Source: Chitinophagaceae bacterium (GTDB lineage: Bacteria; Bacteroidota; Bacteroidia; Chitinophagales; Chitinophagaceae). Taken from it: a DNA stretch of 23,459 bases. Where the stretch lies: contig CANKGM010000006.1 of NCBI GenBank assembly GCA_947481355.1, forward strand, positions 1-23,459, written 5' to 3'. The notes under the pieces were generated by a model. It was not told where the DNA came from and ran no database searches. It saw only the letters and a program-made list of their open reading frames with translations. Made by a program: the position numbers and the translations under genes. Shown here piece by piece: positions 1-8,123 of this stretch (within the stretch, counting starts at the first letter, position 1; each line of letters opens with the position of its first letter).

Positions 1-316
1 AAAAGGAGTTATTAGAGTCCTCTACAGCTTTATTTAGACGTAGATTATTTAATGCTGGTTCACTATAAATAAAATCTTTCAGTGCATTAAATTTAGAGAC
101 AGGGCAATTTATCTGTGCATTAATCCCTTCCTCGGCTATATATATTCTACCCATCACTCCGATGGAATTCAAGTATGCATACCATGTATTCCTAAATGAT
201 AGAGGATCAATAATTGGGAAATAGCAGTAAAAGGATAATGTATTTCGGCGTATGCCGTCGTTTTCTACAATTTGTTTTAATTGTTTTCTCGACACCCTGT
301 TGTGAAGTGTTGACAT
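1..316 (-). CDS. trhO: tRNA uridine(34) hydroxylase TrhO, N-terminal part (cut by window edge)
   Basis: Only the first 105 codons lie inside the window; the gene runs off its left edge. The product should be the oxygen-dependent, rhodanese-domain enzyme (YceA/TrhO) that hydroxylates U34 of some tRNAs to 5-hydroxyuridine. The visible part matches the family's N-terminal domain: it opens MSTLHNRVSRKQL, then has LSFYCYFPIIDP and the signature GRIYIAEEGINAQINCP, close to the E. coli protein from memory (LHNR, then GRVYLAHEGINAQIS). The rhodanese domain with its catalytic Cys is outside the window, so activity cannot be judged. The start is an ATG directly before the conserved LHNR. A good -7 promoter element lies 67 bases upstream, so the gene probably has its own promoter although it follows the DUF5686 gene on the same strand. 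Confidence 0.9.
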   Translation of the reverse strand, partial: MSTLHNRVSRKQLKQIVENDGIRRNTLSFYCYFPIIDPLSFRNTWYAYLNSIGVMGRIYIAEEGINAQINCPVSKFNALKDFIYSEPALNNLRLNKAVEDSNNSF

Positions 317-382
317 AAAATTTTAATTTCTATTTAAAATAGGAATCCTGGTTGCAGGCCAGGCAAAATTCCATAAACAGTG

Positions 383-390
383 CAAAGGTA
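383..390 (-). promoter_or_regulatory. Bacteroidota-type -7 element for trhO
   Basis: The minus strand reads TACCTTTG followed by CAC, a perfect TAnnTTTG element. It lies in the 95-base gap between the DUF5686 stop and the trhO start. No TTTG is present at the expected -33 position, so the call rests on the -7 box alone. A 5-bp GC-rich inverted repeat (347-351 with 359-363) would fall in the leader. Confidence 0.5.
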
Positions 391-411
391 ATCAATGCGG
401 TTTATATGATG

Positions 412-2889
412 TTAATAGTCACTAAATAAGTTCGAAAACCCCTTGATACCAATCCGAATACCATAAGAAGCAGGGACATTTGGTTGAATGCCAACAATAT
501 AATCAACCCTAAAAAATTTTAGGATATTATCAATGCCAGAAAAAATCTCAGTATAACGTTTGTCTTTGTTTATATAAATGGTATTCGAACCCACTATAAG
601 TCGGGTATTCAATTTTTTAACTAACGGAATTTTATTAGTTATCAACCCATTTAATGCATACTCAACAAATAAGGCATAATAATTATGAGTATTAGTTGAA
701 TAAGCATAAAATGGAGCAATTTGAAAACTCTCTAAATATGGAGCAGCTTGTTTAGTTCGATTACCTGCAAGATGATTAAAGTCTGGGTATTCAATTGATG
801 CAGAATTGATAAACCCTCCGGTTTTAAATTTTAAACGAATATCACCAGCAAGATTCATCTTAATAATGTCTGATATTGAAAAGTTCCAACGATTATAATC
901 TACACTACTATTAAACAGATGCTTGATTCCTTTTTTATATTCAAAAGTAAATACAGGTGCGTTTGAGTTAACCGTAAAAGATTTGTCGGGCAACTCTATT
1001 TGATAGGAATTAGGAATGAACCGAATCATGAAGCCAGCAGAAACTGCATTGTGCTTCAACATACTAGGCAGATTAGATTCGATTGGAAAATTTGGGGTTA
1101 TATTTTTATAAATTGATGAATTACCCCACAAACGTATCTCTGTGATATTATGTAATGGAATTCGTTGTTGAAAATTGAAAAAAGGCTGAATGGTTAACCC
1201 CGGTAAGGTTTCTTTTTTATACGCAATATGGAAAAAATATGCTTCATATATTTTCAGATAATTAGATCCTTTTAGCAATGTTGAAGCTGTATTCATCAGT
1301 TTAGATACAGGATTGGCATTGTTGAATTGATATACTTTTTTGCCGAAATTGACATCTAATTCACTGAGTGACTTTCTATTAAAAGACAGGGTAGTATTTA
1401 TAAAAGGATTTAAATGGCGGTTAGATGTTCCGTATCGAATAACAGGTGTAATTTTTATCGATGCATATGAATATTTTTTTGTTGTGTATGTAGAGGCGAA
1501 TTGACCAGCCCAACCTTCTACAGTATTGTAACTTATTGACTGAATGGCAGAATTATATTGAAATGATGACTTTGAAGATCTATAGTCAAATGTCTGTCCA
1601 TTTAATAACAAGCCGGATAAAGTTATTCTATTTTGTATTTTATCTAAAGAATCTAGATAATGAGGATTTTGTCGCAACTGCTCCAAAGAATCTTTTTTTC
1701 TATAATCATCAACTTCTTTTGCTATTAAAGGTATTGGTCGAATTGAATCCCAATATGAACTAGTTTTTTTTGTGGCATTGTTATCATATTTAAGCAATGT
1801 TCTACCAAAATGAATATGATCAAAATCTTCATTAATCCTATATGAAGAAAAAAGAGTTATAAAATATCCATCGGCATCAAATCCCATAAAATTGACTTCA
1901 GGAAAAATTGATTGAGTTGATATTGTCCAAATATCTTTTGCATATTCAGCATAAAGCTGTTCAATGGTTATTTTGTTTGCAAACTCAAGTTGTGATTCTT
2001 TTGTTAGTTCAAGTTTTAATGAATGAATGACCCATTCATCTTCCACTATTTGTATAAATCCTTTAAATAAAGGTTCCCACTTTCGCTTAGGAATGACTTC
2101 TATTTTATTTATGATTTTACCATTTTCAAAAAAAGTACCTAGGTACTTATATTCATAAAAATTAAATGCCCCATCTGCAATGGGTGAAATGAAACCTCTT
2201 GGATTCAATGATGCAGATAGCATGACATTGTTTTCGTAAAATGAAATAATTTGTGGATTGCTGAACCCAAGTCCATCTGATTGTCCGCTAACTTTAGTCG
2301 ACTTTATATTAATTCTTAATTTATCCTTTTTACGATATAGGATATCAGCAATAGTTTCCGACAAAAAGATCGTCTTTTGTTTAGAAGTGTCGCCATCTTC
2401 AAAATCAATACGTTGACCGAAAAAAACGTTTGGAAATTTCTTTAGCTGTATTAATCCTTTGATATACACATCACACCTTGATGAATCAATTGCCTGTTTA
2501 TGAAACTCACGTCTGTCAATTGCTTTTTTAATAATTTGATTAGCTGGATTTTGATTTGACGAAGTCACAAAAACTTCCTGAAGAGCAATTTCATTAACAG
2601 ACATAATAATATCAAGCTTGATTCCAGTACTTGTAACGTCTAGAGTTCTCTTAAATGACCTAAACCCTATATGATTAAATAATAGAGTATGATTCCCTAT
2701 TGGCAAATTGATAACATATTCACCCTTACTATTAGACAACGTTGAAATAGAAGAATCTTCTTCCTTTATTGTACAAAAAGGAATTGGATTATTATCTGTT
2801 GACAATATAGTTCCATAGACCTTTTGTGCTTTGGAATTAAATCCATGAAACAATAAAAAAAATAAACAAACAATTCGGGAAACCGACAT
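412..2889 (-). CDS. DUF5686 outer-membrane protein with N-terminal carboxypeptidase-regulatory-like domain
   Basis: The 825-residue protein begins with a signal peptide (about residues 1-22, MSVSRIVCLFFLLFHGFNSKAQ). Next is a small beta-sandwich carboxypeptidase-regulatory-like domain (about 24-100, KVYGTILSTDNNPIPFCTI through FNHIGFRSFKRTL). The long remainder is rich in aromatic and alternating residues and ends in an aromatic-containing C-terminus (NLFSDY), as expected for an outer-membrane barrel. This layout and length match the DUF5686 family of Bacteroidota, whose function is unknown; I infer an outer-membrane location. The frame is open to a TTG at 2907, but the ATG at 2889 directly precedes the signal peptide and is preferred. 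The small membrane protein ends about 30 bases upstream, so the two are probably co-transcribed with the penicillin-acylase gene. Confidence 0.85.
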   Translation of the reverse strand: MSVSRIVCLFFLLFHGFNSKAQKVYGTILSTDNNPIPFCTIKEEDSSISTLSNSKGEYVINLPIGNHTLLFNHIGFRSFKRTLDVTSTGIKLDIIMSVNEIALQEVFVTSSNQNPANQIIKKAIDRREFHKQAIDSSRCDVYIKGLIQLKKFPNVFFGQRIDFEDGDTSKQKTIFLSETIADILYRKKDKLRINIKSTKVSGQSDGLGFSNPQIISFYENNVMLSASLNPRGFISPIADGAFNFYEYKYLGTFFENGKIINKIEVIPKRKWEPLFKGFIQIVEDEWVIHSLKLELTKESQLEFANKITIEQLYAEYAKDIWTISTQSIFPEVNFMGFDADGYFITLFSSYRINEDFDHIHFGRTLLKYDNNATKKTSSYWDSIRPIPLIAKEVDDYRKKDSLEQLRQNPHYLDSLDKIQNRITLSGLLLNGQTFDYRSSKSSFQYNSAIQSISYNTVEGWAGQFASTYTTKKYSYASIKITPVIRYGTSNRHLNPFINTTLSFNRKSLSELDVNFGKKVYQFNNANPVSKLMNTASTLLKGSNYLKIYEAYFFHIAYKKETLPGLTIQPFFNFQQRIPLHNITEIRLWGNSSIYKNITPNFPIESNLPSMLKHNAVSAGFMIRFIPNSYQIELPDKSFTVNSNAPVFTFEYKKGIKHLFNSSVDYNRWNFSISDIIKMNLAGDIRLKFKTGGFINSASIEYPDFNHLAGNRTKQAAPYLESFQIAPFYAYSTNTHNYYALFVEYALNGLITNKIPLVKKLNTRLIVGSNTIYINKDKRYTEIFSGIDNILKFFRVDYIVGIQPNVPASYGIRIGIKGFSNLFSDY

Positions 2890-2918
2890 GAAAGGATTTA
2901 AATACAAAGGAATACTAA

Positions 2919-3272
2919 TTATGACTTCTTCACCAATACTACAAGTGATTGACCGGTTAGAGCTGAAATACCTGCTGTTAGACCACCTATTAATGAAGTA
3001 ATTAAAATAAGGAGGTATGGATTATCTTTTTTAATAATAAGCAGCGATATTCTATGCGCTAAAATATGATTATTGGATGTACTTATAAAAAATGCCATTA
3101 ATCCCCAGAATAGAGCAACAGCAATGAAAACTGACAAAAATGAAACAAATTTAGATTGCTTAAATAAAACTCCTGATATAAATCCAGCTAAAGAGATTGA
3201 CCACCAAGGGAGTACTAACCCCATTGAAAAGGCTAATATTGCTGTTACTATTATTGAACTAAAAAATTTCAT
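2919..3272 (-). CDS. Small multi-span membrane protein of unknown function
   Basis: This 117-residue protein is almost all hydrophobic, with about four predicted membrane segments: roughly residues 5-22, 24-38, 43-63 and 86-112. A short polar loop (STSNNHILAHRIS) precedes the last third, which is glycine-rich (SLIGGLTAGISALTG). The tail ends in KKS, suggesting a cytoplasmic C-terminus by the positive-inside rule. I do not recognise a family. It starts with ATG 13 bases after the penicillin-acylase stop and is followed 29 bases later by the DUF5686 gene, so it very likely belongs to that operon. The tight spacing supports a real gene, but the context does not reveal its job. Confidence 0.8.
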   Translation of the reverse strand: MKFFSSIIVTAILAFSMGLVLPWWSISLAGFISGVLFKQSKFVSFLSVFIAVALFWGLMAFFISTSNNHILAHRISLLIIKKDNPYLLILITSLIGGLTAGISALTGQSLVVLVKKS

Positions 3273-3285
3273 ATGCTAAGTATCA

Positions 3286-5724
3286 TTAGTTGTTACTGAA
3301 ATGAATTTTCCACTTTACTCTTTCGTCTAAAAAATCATTAGAGTTCATTACCCATAGAGGATAATATTTGCCAGCTGTCCAGGTATCTATAAAATTATCA
3401 TAATAGAAACTACCTGGATTTCCACTTTGTCCGCCGGGATAAACGCCAAACGCTTGTGTTGGGGTTGTCAATTCAACAATCATACGCCAACTGGGACCGT
3501 GATCATGTTGCGTAGCATTAACAATTCCAACACCACCACCATTCATTAGGCCATTTCGTGCAAAAGGCATGGTATTTGTTTTTAGCAAATGATAGATGGT
3601 AGTATTTTTATATTTACCCCACTCCAATTTATCTTCTTTTTCAAGCTGATTCAAGTGTCCAGACGCTTTTTTCCAAGCACTTGTTACCTGCATCGATAAT
3701 GTCTCTAATTCGGGTGTATTAATATCATCTATAAATTTAAAGGCACTATTTTTTTCGATTGCTTCAAGCAGAATAAATCTTTCTGGTTTAATTACTGGTA
3801 TTGAGCCCATATTCAATTCATCATGGTACACATTTGTTTCAAGGGAGTCCCACCAAGCATTAAAGCACACAGGCGCCTTTTCCAACGGATCGTTATATAA
3901 ATTCCATGAGGTAACTATATTCAAATAATCAAGCTCTTTAGCTGTCAACTGAGTTCTATCAATATATTGTAGTAAAATTGGGCGTGCTTCTTCAGCGAAC
4001 ACATTGTAGTTGTTGTTTTGTAAACTCATCATATCCTGAGCCGTAGCATTGAATAAGCTTTCTAAATTACGGTTGATCGTAATAGCTCTATATACTTCAT
4101 AACTTCCTGGAATAAAATATGGATAGGTTGAGTCTGCAGGCCGTTGATTTGCACTGCTCAGATAACCCTGAATGGGGTTCACACTATGTGGATTATGGTC
4201 TTGTGGAATATATCCTTTCCACATATAGCTACTATCAGTACCTGGCATTACAAACAAACCTTGATCTTTCCAACGAAGAGGAAAATTAGCTTGTTGCCAT
4301 AAAGCGATATCGCCTGACTTAGAAGCAAATATCATATTTTGTCCGGGTACGTTGAAATAGCCAATAGCTTCTAAATAATCATTGTAGTTCTTTGCACGAT
4401 TAAGCAATAACCACATTTTTAAAATATTAGATGAATCATGTGCTACCCAACGTAAAGCATAAGCTTGATCTTTAGACAGGTCAGTTTTAAAACTCTTATC
4501 ATAAACTACTGGACCAAAAATGGTATAGGCAACGGTGTCTAGAACAGTATTTTTGTTTTTAACTTTGATGAGTTCAATTCGTTGATTCGATTTCTTCCAT
4601 TGATTGTTGAACCAATATTCTTTTTTGGCATCATCTTTGAATTGAATTTGATAATAATCCTTAACATCTCTTCCAGCATTTGTAAAACCAAATGCAACAC
4701 TGTCATTAAATCCAATAACTATTCCAGGAATACCTGGAAAAGAAACACCATATGAATTGTATGCAGGTGTATGAATCTGCATTTCATACCAAATTGATGG
4801 CAATGTCAAACCTAGGTGAGGATCATTACATAAAATCGGTTTACCACTTTTTGTTTTAGATCCAGCTAGTACCCAGTTATTGCTACCGTTTGAAGGATTC
4901 GGTTTAAATTCTTCAGCTAAATGAATGGTATCATTTCGCTTATAATAAAGCGAGTCAACTGTGCTTGGTAAGGTTAAAGGTTCTAGCTGATCTGCATATA
5001 CTGTACCCTTAGGTATAACAGGGTAAAGAGAATCGGGAATATCAGAATAAAGAATGCGGAAATTTTCTTCTCCTAAAACTTTTAGCGCATTGGTGAACTC
5101 AAAATCTCGATCATATCCTGCTAAATTATTCGTCATTTGTTTTGTGAACAATGCTGTCTTTAAATTCGTCCAATGTTCAGGTTCATACCCGAGCAATTTA
5201 TATTCAACTGGAAGTTGACTTTTATTTAAGTGATCGATGTATGAATTTATGCCTGCAGTATATGCATCAATCGCACTTTTTGTAGCCGGATCTTTTTCCA
5301 TTTCTGCAAGTGCATTCTCAGCAGCAAATACCATTCCAATACGTCTTTGCGTTTTATCGAAATTAATTGCCTTATCACCTACTATTTCGCTTATCCTACC
5401 TGCAGCTGCATGGGTTTGAAATTCCATTTGCCATAATCTAAATTTTGCATGGATGTACCCTTGAACGAAATAGGCATCATTTTCTTGTTCAGCAAAAATG
5501 TGAGGTACAAGTCGATCGTCAAAATAAACATCAGCACTACCTTGAATTCCTTCAAGCTTAAGATTTGCATTATAGTTTACATTTTTGGATTCTGCATTTT
5601 GCCAAACTCCTTCTTGAACACTCAAGAATTGACCAAGCGGAAGAGGAAGCACTATTCTAGTACCTAGAATAAATAGAATTGCTGTATTCAATAAAAGAAA
5701 TAATATGAAGAGTAGGTATTTCAT
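3286..5724 (-). CDS. Penicillin acylase family protein (S45 Ntn-hydrolase), membrane-anchored or periplasmic
   Basis: The 812-residue protein has the layout of an S45 N-terminal-nucleophile amidohydrolase precursor. A hydrophobic N-terminal segment (about residues 2-22) is followed by an alpha-chain region (VYFDDRLVPHIFAEQENDAYF, then GYIHAKFRLWQMEFQ). The beta chain would begin at Ser281 in NGSNNWVLAGSKTKSGKP, the self-cleavage site and catalytic nucleophile. Beta-chain hallmarks follow: PILCNDPHLGL, SFPGIPGIVIGFNDSVAFG, and near the end VYPGGQSGNPGSFYYDNF. Relatives hydrolyse amides such as beta-lactam side chains or acyl-homoserine lactones; the substrate here cannot be told. The frame extends five codons to a GTG at 5739, but the ATG at 5724 gives a cleaner signal or anchor sequence. 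It follows the GSCFA gene by 40 bases and precedes a small membrane gene by 13. Confidence 0.9.
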   Translation of the reverse strand: MKYLLFILFLLLNTAILFILGTRIVLPLPLGQFLSVQEGVWQNAESKNVNYNANLKLEGIQGSADVYFDDRLVPHIFAEQENDAYFVQGYIHAKFRLWQMEFQTHAAAGRISEIVGDKAINFDKTQRRIGMVFAAENALAEMEKDPATKSAIDAYTAGINSYIDHLNKSQLPVEYKLLGYEPEHWTNLKTALFTKQMTNNLAGYDRDFEFTNALKVLGEENFRILYSDIPDSLYPVIPKGTVYADQLEPLTLPSTVDSLYYKRNDTIHLAEEFKPNPSNGSNNWVLAGSKTKSGKPILCNDPHLGLTLPSIWYEMQIHTPAYNSYGVSFPGIPGIVIGFNDSVAFGFTNAGRDVKDYYQIQFKDDAKKEYWFNNQWKKSNQRIELIKVKNKNTVLDTVAYTIFGPVVYDKSFKTDLSKDQAYALRWVAHDSSNILKMWLLLNRAKNYNDYLEAIGYFNVPGQNMIFASKSGDIALWQQANFPLRWKDQGLFVMPGTDSSYMWKGYIPQDHNPHSVNPIQGYLSSANQRPADSTYPYFIPGSYEVYRAITINRNLESLFNATAQDMMSLQNNNYNVFAEEARPILLQYIDRTQLTAKELDYLNIVTSWNLYNDPLEKAPVCFNAWWDSLETNVYHDELNMGSIPVIKPERFILLEAIEKNSAFKFIDDINTPELETLSMQVTSAWKKASGHLNQLEKEDKLEWGKYKNTTIYHLLKTNTMPFARNGLMNGGGVGIVNATQHDHGPSWRMIVELTTPTQAFGVYPGGQSGNPGSFYYDNFIDTWTAGKYYPLWVMNSNDFLDERVKWKIHFSNN

Positions 5725-5740
5725 AAATTTTTTTGTCACT

Positions 5741-5748
5741 TAAAGATA
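5741..5748 (-). promoter_or_regulatory. Possible -7 element for the penicillin-acylase gene
   Basis: The minus strand reads TATCTTTA, one mismatch from TAnnTTTG, with an ATTG 17 bases upstream. It sits in the 40-base gap between the GSCFA stop and the acylase start. The same octamer occurs before metK. It would give a short leader and a separate start for the acylase-membrane protein-DUF5686 part of the operon. The evidence is modest. Confidence 0.3.
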
Positions 5749-5764
5749 AACATTATAATTGATC

Positions 5765-6736
5765 TCAATCTTTGAAAAATAGTAGTTCTTCATCCCAATT
5801 TAATTCAGGAAGCCTATCTGATAAAATCTTAATCGTTGTAAATGTTTTTTGCCTGAACTTTTTATGTTCAAGTGAATTGGGATGCATGGGACGATGCTTA
5901 AGTGCATTATTTATTTGCTCAATTTCTTTAAAAATCTCACGGCTTTTTCCATCAATGCATGATGTACTAAATTTTTCCCAAACATAATTAGTAGCCAAGT
6001 AATTAGGGTGAACCATGTCTTCTGCATAAAACCGATAATCCCTCAAATCATCAATCACTAATTCATATGAAGGAAAATAAAAACAATCAAGTAATTGGGA
6101 AATTATTTTTTCTATAGATAGCAGCAATACTGACTTACTTCGGTTATTTTCAACAAAGCCTTCTTTTAAATGCCTGACCGGACTAACAGTGAACATGATT
6201 TTTATCCATGGATTAAAGACTCTAATTCGACTTATTAATGTTGAGTAGGCGTTTACCACTTCGTCAATTGAAAGCATTTTTTTAGTAAACAAATCTGCAG
6301 GTGCTTTATGGCAGTTCGCAACAATATCTCCATTCTTCAATTGATAAACAAAAGCAGACCCAAATGTAATGATCAACCAATTCGTATCTTTCAGAAAATG
6401 ATGTCCTGTTTTGATTTGATCATTAATTTTTCCGAGTGCATCTAATGCATTGGGTTGACTTAAAGACGTGTGAAAATCCCAATGATTCCATAACGTGTTT
6501 AATTCAAAAAGAGAAGACTCATCAAGATAACTCGAATCGATATAATAATTAAGTGCTTTAGCTATACTTATCGGGTTAAAAAGAATTCCATTTGGATTTT
6601 GAAGTGTATTGAACTTAACCTGGTTAAGTTTTGAATTCATGTGTTCTGTAAAACAAGAACCCATGAGCATGATATGATCTGTAATCTTTATTCTAGGATT
6701 GATTTGCAAAGGATCAAGGGGCAAACGAAATTCCAT
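5765..6736 (-). CDS. GSCFA domain protein (SGNH-hydrolase-like)
   Basis: The 323-residue protein carries the motif that names the GSCFA family, MLMGSCFTEHM (Gly26-Ser27-Cys28-Phe29). Downstream are family-like blocks: QNPNGILFNPISIAKAL, ITFGSAFVYQL, NCHKAPADLF, and FTVSPVRHLKEGFVENNRSK. A final AEDMVHPNYLA gives Asp240 and His243. The order Ser27 ... Asn/His ... Asp-x-x-His resembles an SGNH/GDSL hydrolase active site with Ser27 as nucleophile; that is inference, since the family is poorly characterised. No signal peptide is visible, so it is probably cytoplasmic. It begins 5 bases after rlmB ends, so the two are almost certainly co-transcribed. Confidence 0.88.
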   Translation of the reverse strand: MEFRLPLDPLQINPRIKITDHIMLMGSCFTEHMNSKLNQVKFNTLQNPNGILFNPISIAKALNYYIDSSYLDESSLFELNTLWNHWDFHTSLSQPNALDALGKINDQIKTGHHFLKDTNWLIITFGSAFVYQLKNGDIVANCHKAPADLFTKKMLSIDEVVNAYSTLISRIRVFNPWIKIMFTVSPVRHLKEGFVENNRSKSVLLLSIEKIISQLLDCFYFPSYELVIDDLRDYRFYAEDMVHPNYLATNYVWEKFSTSCIDGKSREIFKEIEQINNALKHRPMHPNSLEHKKFRQKTFTTIKILSDRLPELNWDEELLFFKD

Positions 6737-6741
6737 ACAAC

Positions 6742-7500
6742 CTATTTTTTACTTTCAGATACAGGGAACATACGTTGTTTATTTGCTTCAAATAATATAA
6801 TTCCTGTAGCAATACCCACATTGAATGAATCAAATTTTCCTTGCATTGGAATAGTGAAACGTGTGTCTGCTGATTTTGACAAATAAGGTTGTATGCCTTT
6901 ATCTTCACTACCCATGATAATACAACATGGTAGGGTATAATCTACCTCAAATACCAACTTTTCTGATTTCATTTCTGAAGTAAAAACAGATATCCCATTA
7001 AGATGAAGTGTATCAACTGCCTTCAATAAACTACCTACCCTACATACTATTATTTTTTGAAGTGCACCTGCAGATGATTTAACAGCCTCTTCATTTAAGG
7101 CCCCAATACCTTTATCTGGGATAATCATAATTTGTGCACCGCAGCAAATAGCTGTTCTTGCTATAGCACCAATATTTCTAACATCAGTTATGCCATCGAG
7201 CATTACAAATAGAGGGATAGAACCATTTTGAAGAATTAGGTCGATTGAATCTTGAAGGTCATAATAATCAATTAAACTATTGATCGCAATAACACCTTGA
7301 TGATTTGCTCTTGTAAGCGAATGAAGTTTTTCGATGGGGACAGCATTAATTGGAACTTGCATTTTTTGTGCCAATACTTTTATTTCATCTATGCCTTCAC
7401 CGCCAATATTTTTTTGAATGAAAATACGTTCCAATTGTTTTCCATCTCTTAACGCTTCGAGTACGGGTTGTCTGCCGATAATATTTGTTGATCTAGACAT
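6742..7500 (-). CDS. rlmB: 23S rRNA (guanosine(2251)-2'-O)-methyltransferase RlmB, SpoU/TrmH family
   Basis: The 252-residue protein is a two-domain SpoU enzyme. An N-terminal substrate-binding domain (about 1-75, with NIIGRQPVLEAL and SLTRANHQGVIA) precedes a SPOUT knot domain. The three SpoU motifs are visible: motif 1 LDGITDVRNIGAIARTA (101-117, with the Asn and Arg of the NxGxxxR core), motif 2 IIMGSEDKGI (194-203) and motif 3 IPMQGKFDSFNVGIATGI (217-234). It should use AdoMet to methylate the ribose of a conserved 23S rRNA guanosine. Motif 3 reads SFNVG where many members have SLNVS, a mild departure. Assignment to RlmB rather than another SpoU enzyme rests on length, domain layout and the N-terminal motif. 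It starts on the base after the Nudix stop and is followed by GSCFA after 5 bases. Confidence 0.88.
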   Translation of the reverse strand: MSRSTNIIGRQPVLEALRDGKQLERIFIQKNIGGEGIDEIKVLAQKMQVPINAVPIEKLHSLTRANHQGVIAINSLIDYYDLQDSIDLILQNGSIPLFVMLDGITDVRNIGAIARTAICCGAQIMIIPDKGIGALNEEAVKSSAGALQKIIVCRVGSLLKAVDTLHLNGISVFTSEMKSEKLVFEVDYTLPCCIIMGSEDKGIQPYLSKSADTRFTIPMQGKFDSFNVGIATGIILFEANKQRMFPVSESKK

Positions 7501-8061
7501 TTATTTTGATTCGGTTTCTAAAAACATGATTTTCATTTTCAAAATTGACGCGACAGTGATTGAATCTGTAATTTCAAAATCCAAGACCTTTTGATAAGCT
7601 TCGGCAAAGGGTATTTTTAGTATATCCAGCTTTTCAGTTTCTTCGGGCTCAGCTTCTCCTATCATCAGATCTCTTGCAAGATACACCATTGATAATTCAT
7701 CAGAAACGGAATTAGATAAATGCATTTCAAGTATTTTTTCCCAAGAATTAGCCGTCAATCCTGTCTCCTCCTTTAATTCACGTATGGCACTTTCTAATGG
7801 ATCAATTCCCAAAGGTCCACCCCCTTCGGGAATCTCAATTGAATATTTATCAATCGGAAATCGATACTGCCCTATAAGATAAATATTTCCTTCATTATCT
7901 ATTGGCACTACTCCAATGGCTAAATTCTTGAAATGAACTTTCCCATAAATACCTTTTGATCCGCCTGGTGTGATTACATCAAATTCAGTAACCTTTATCC
8001 AAGGATTATCGTACTGAATTTTTTCTTGAAGTATTGTCCAGTTGTTTAATTGGTTTTTCAT
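7501..8061 (-). CDS. Nudix hydrolase, ADP-ribose pyrophosphatase-like
   Basis: The 186-residue protein has the layout of the ADP-ribose pyrophosphatase (NudF-like) group: an N-terminal strand region (ENPWI-like YDNPWIKVTEFDVITPGG), then VHFKNLAIGVVPIDNEGNIYLIGQYRFP, then a Nudix box at about residues 80-102. The metal-binding core RELKEETGL (Arg94, Glu95, Glu98, Glu99) is intact, but the first Glu of the consensus G-x5-E is Ile86 (see findings). Relatives cleave ADP-ribose or other nucleoside diphosphate derivatives; the substrate here is unknown. It starts with ATG 9 bases beyond the T-run of the metK terminator and ends directly against rlmB, so it heads the rlmB-GSCFA operon or is reached by read-through. 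Confidence 0.88.
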   Translation of the reverse strand: MKNQLNNWTILQEKIQYDNPWIKVTEFDVITPGGSKGIYGKVHFKNLAIGVVPIDNEGNIYLIGQYRFPIDKYSIEIPEGGGPLGIDPLESAIRELKEETGLTANSWEKILEMHLSNSVSDELSMVYLARDLMIGEAEPEETEKLDILKIPFAEAYQKVLDFEITDSITVASILKMKIMFLETESK

Positions 8062-8070
8062 GGCTACATT

Positions 8071-8105
8071 AAAAAAAGAAACCCTCGGTTAAATGAGGGT
8101 TTCTT
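8071..8105 (-). terminator. Rho-independent terminator of metK
   Basis: Positions 8095-8105 and 8076-8086 form a perfect 11-bp stem (minus-strand AAGAAACCCTC) with an 8-base loop. On the minus strand it is followed by a run of seven T (complement of 8071-8077, partly shared with the stem). It lies just after the metK stop and ends 9 bases before the Nudix start codon. This is the only textbook intrinsic terminator in the window. Confidence 0.9.
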
Positions 8106-8123
8106 ATATGATTATGTGAAAAA

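Noticed and set aside
347..363. GC-rich inverted repeat CCTGG ... CCAGG as a terminator of the DUF5686 gene
   Set aside because: The stem is only 5 bp and lacks a T-run on the minus strand, and it lies downstream of the trhO -7 box, where a terminator would block trhO.
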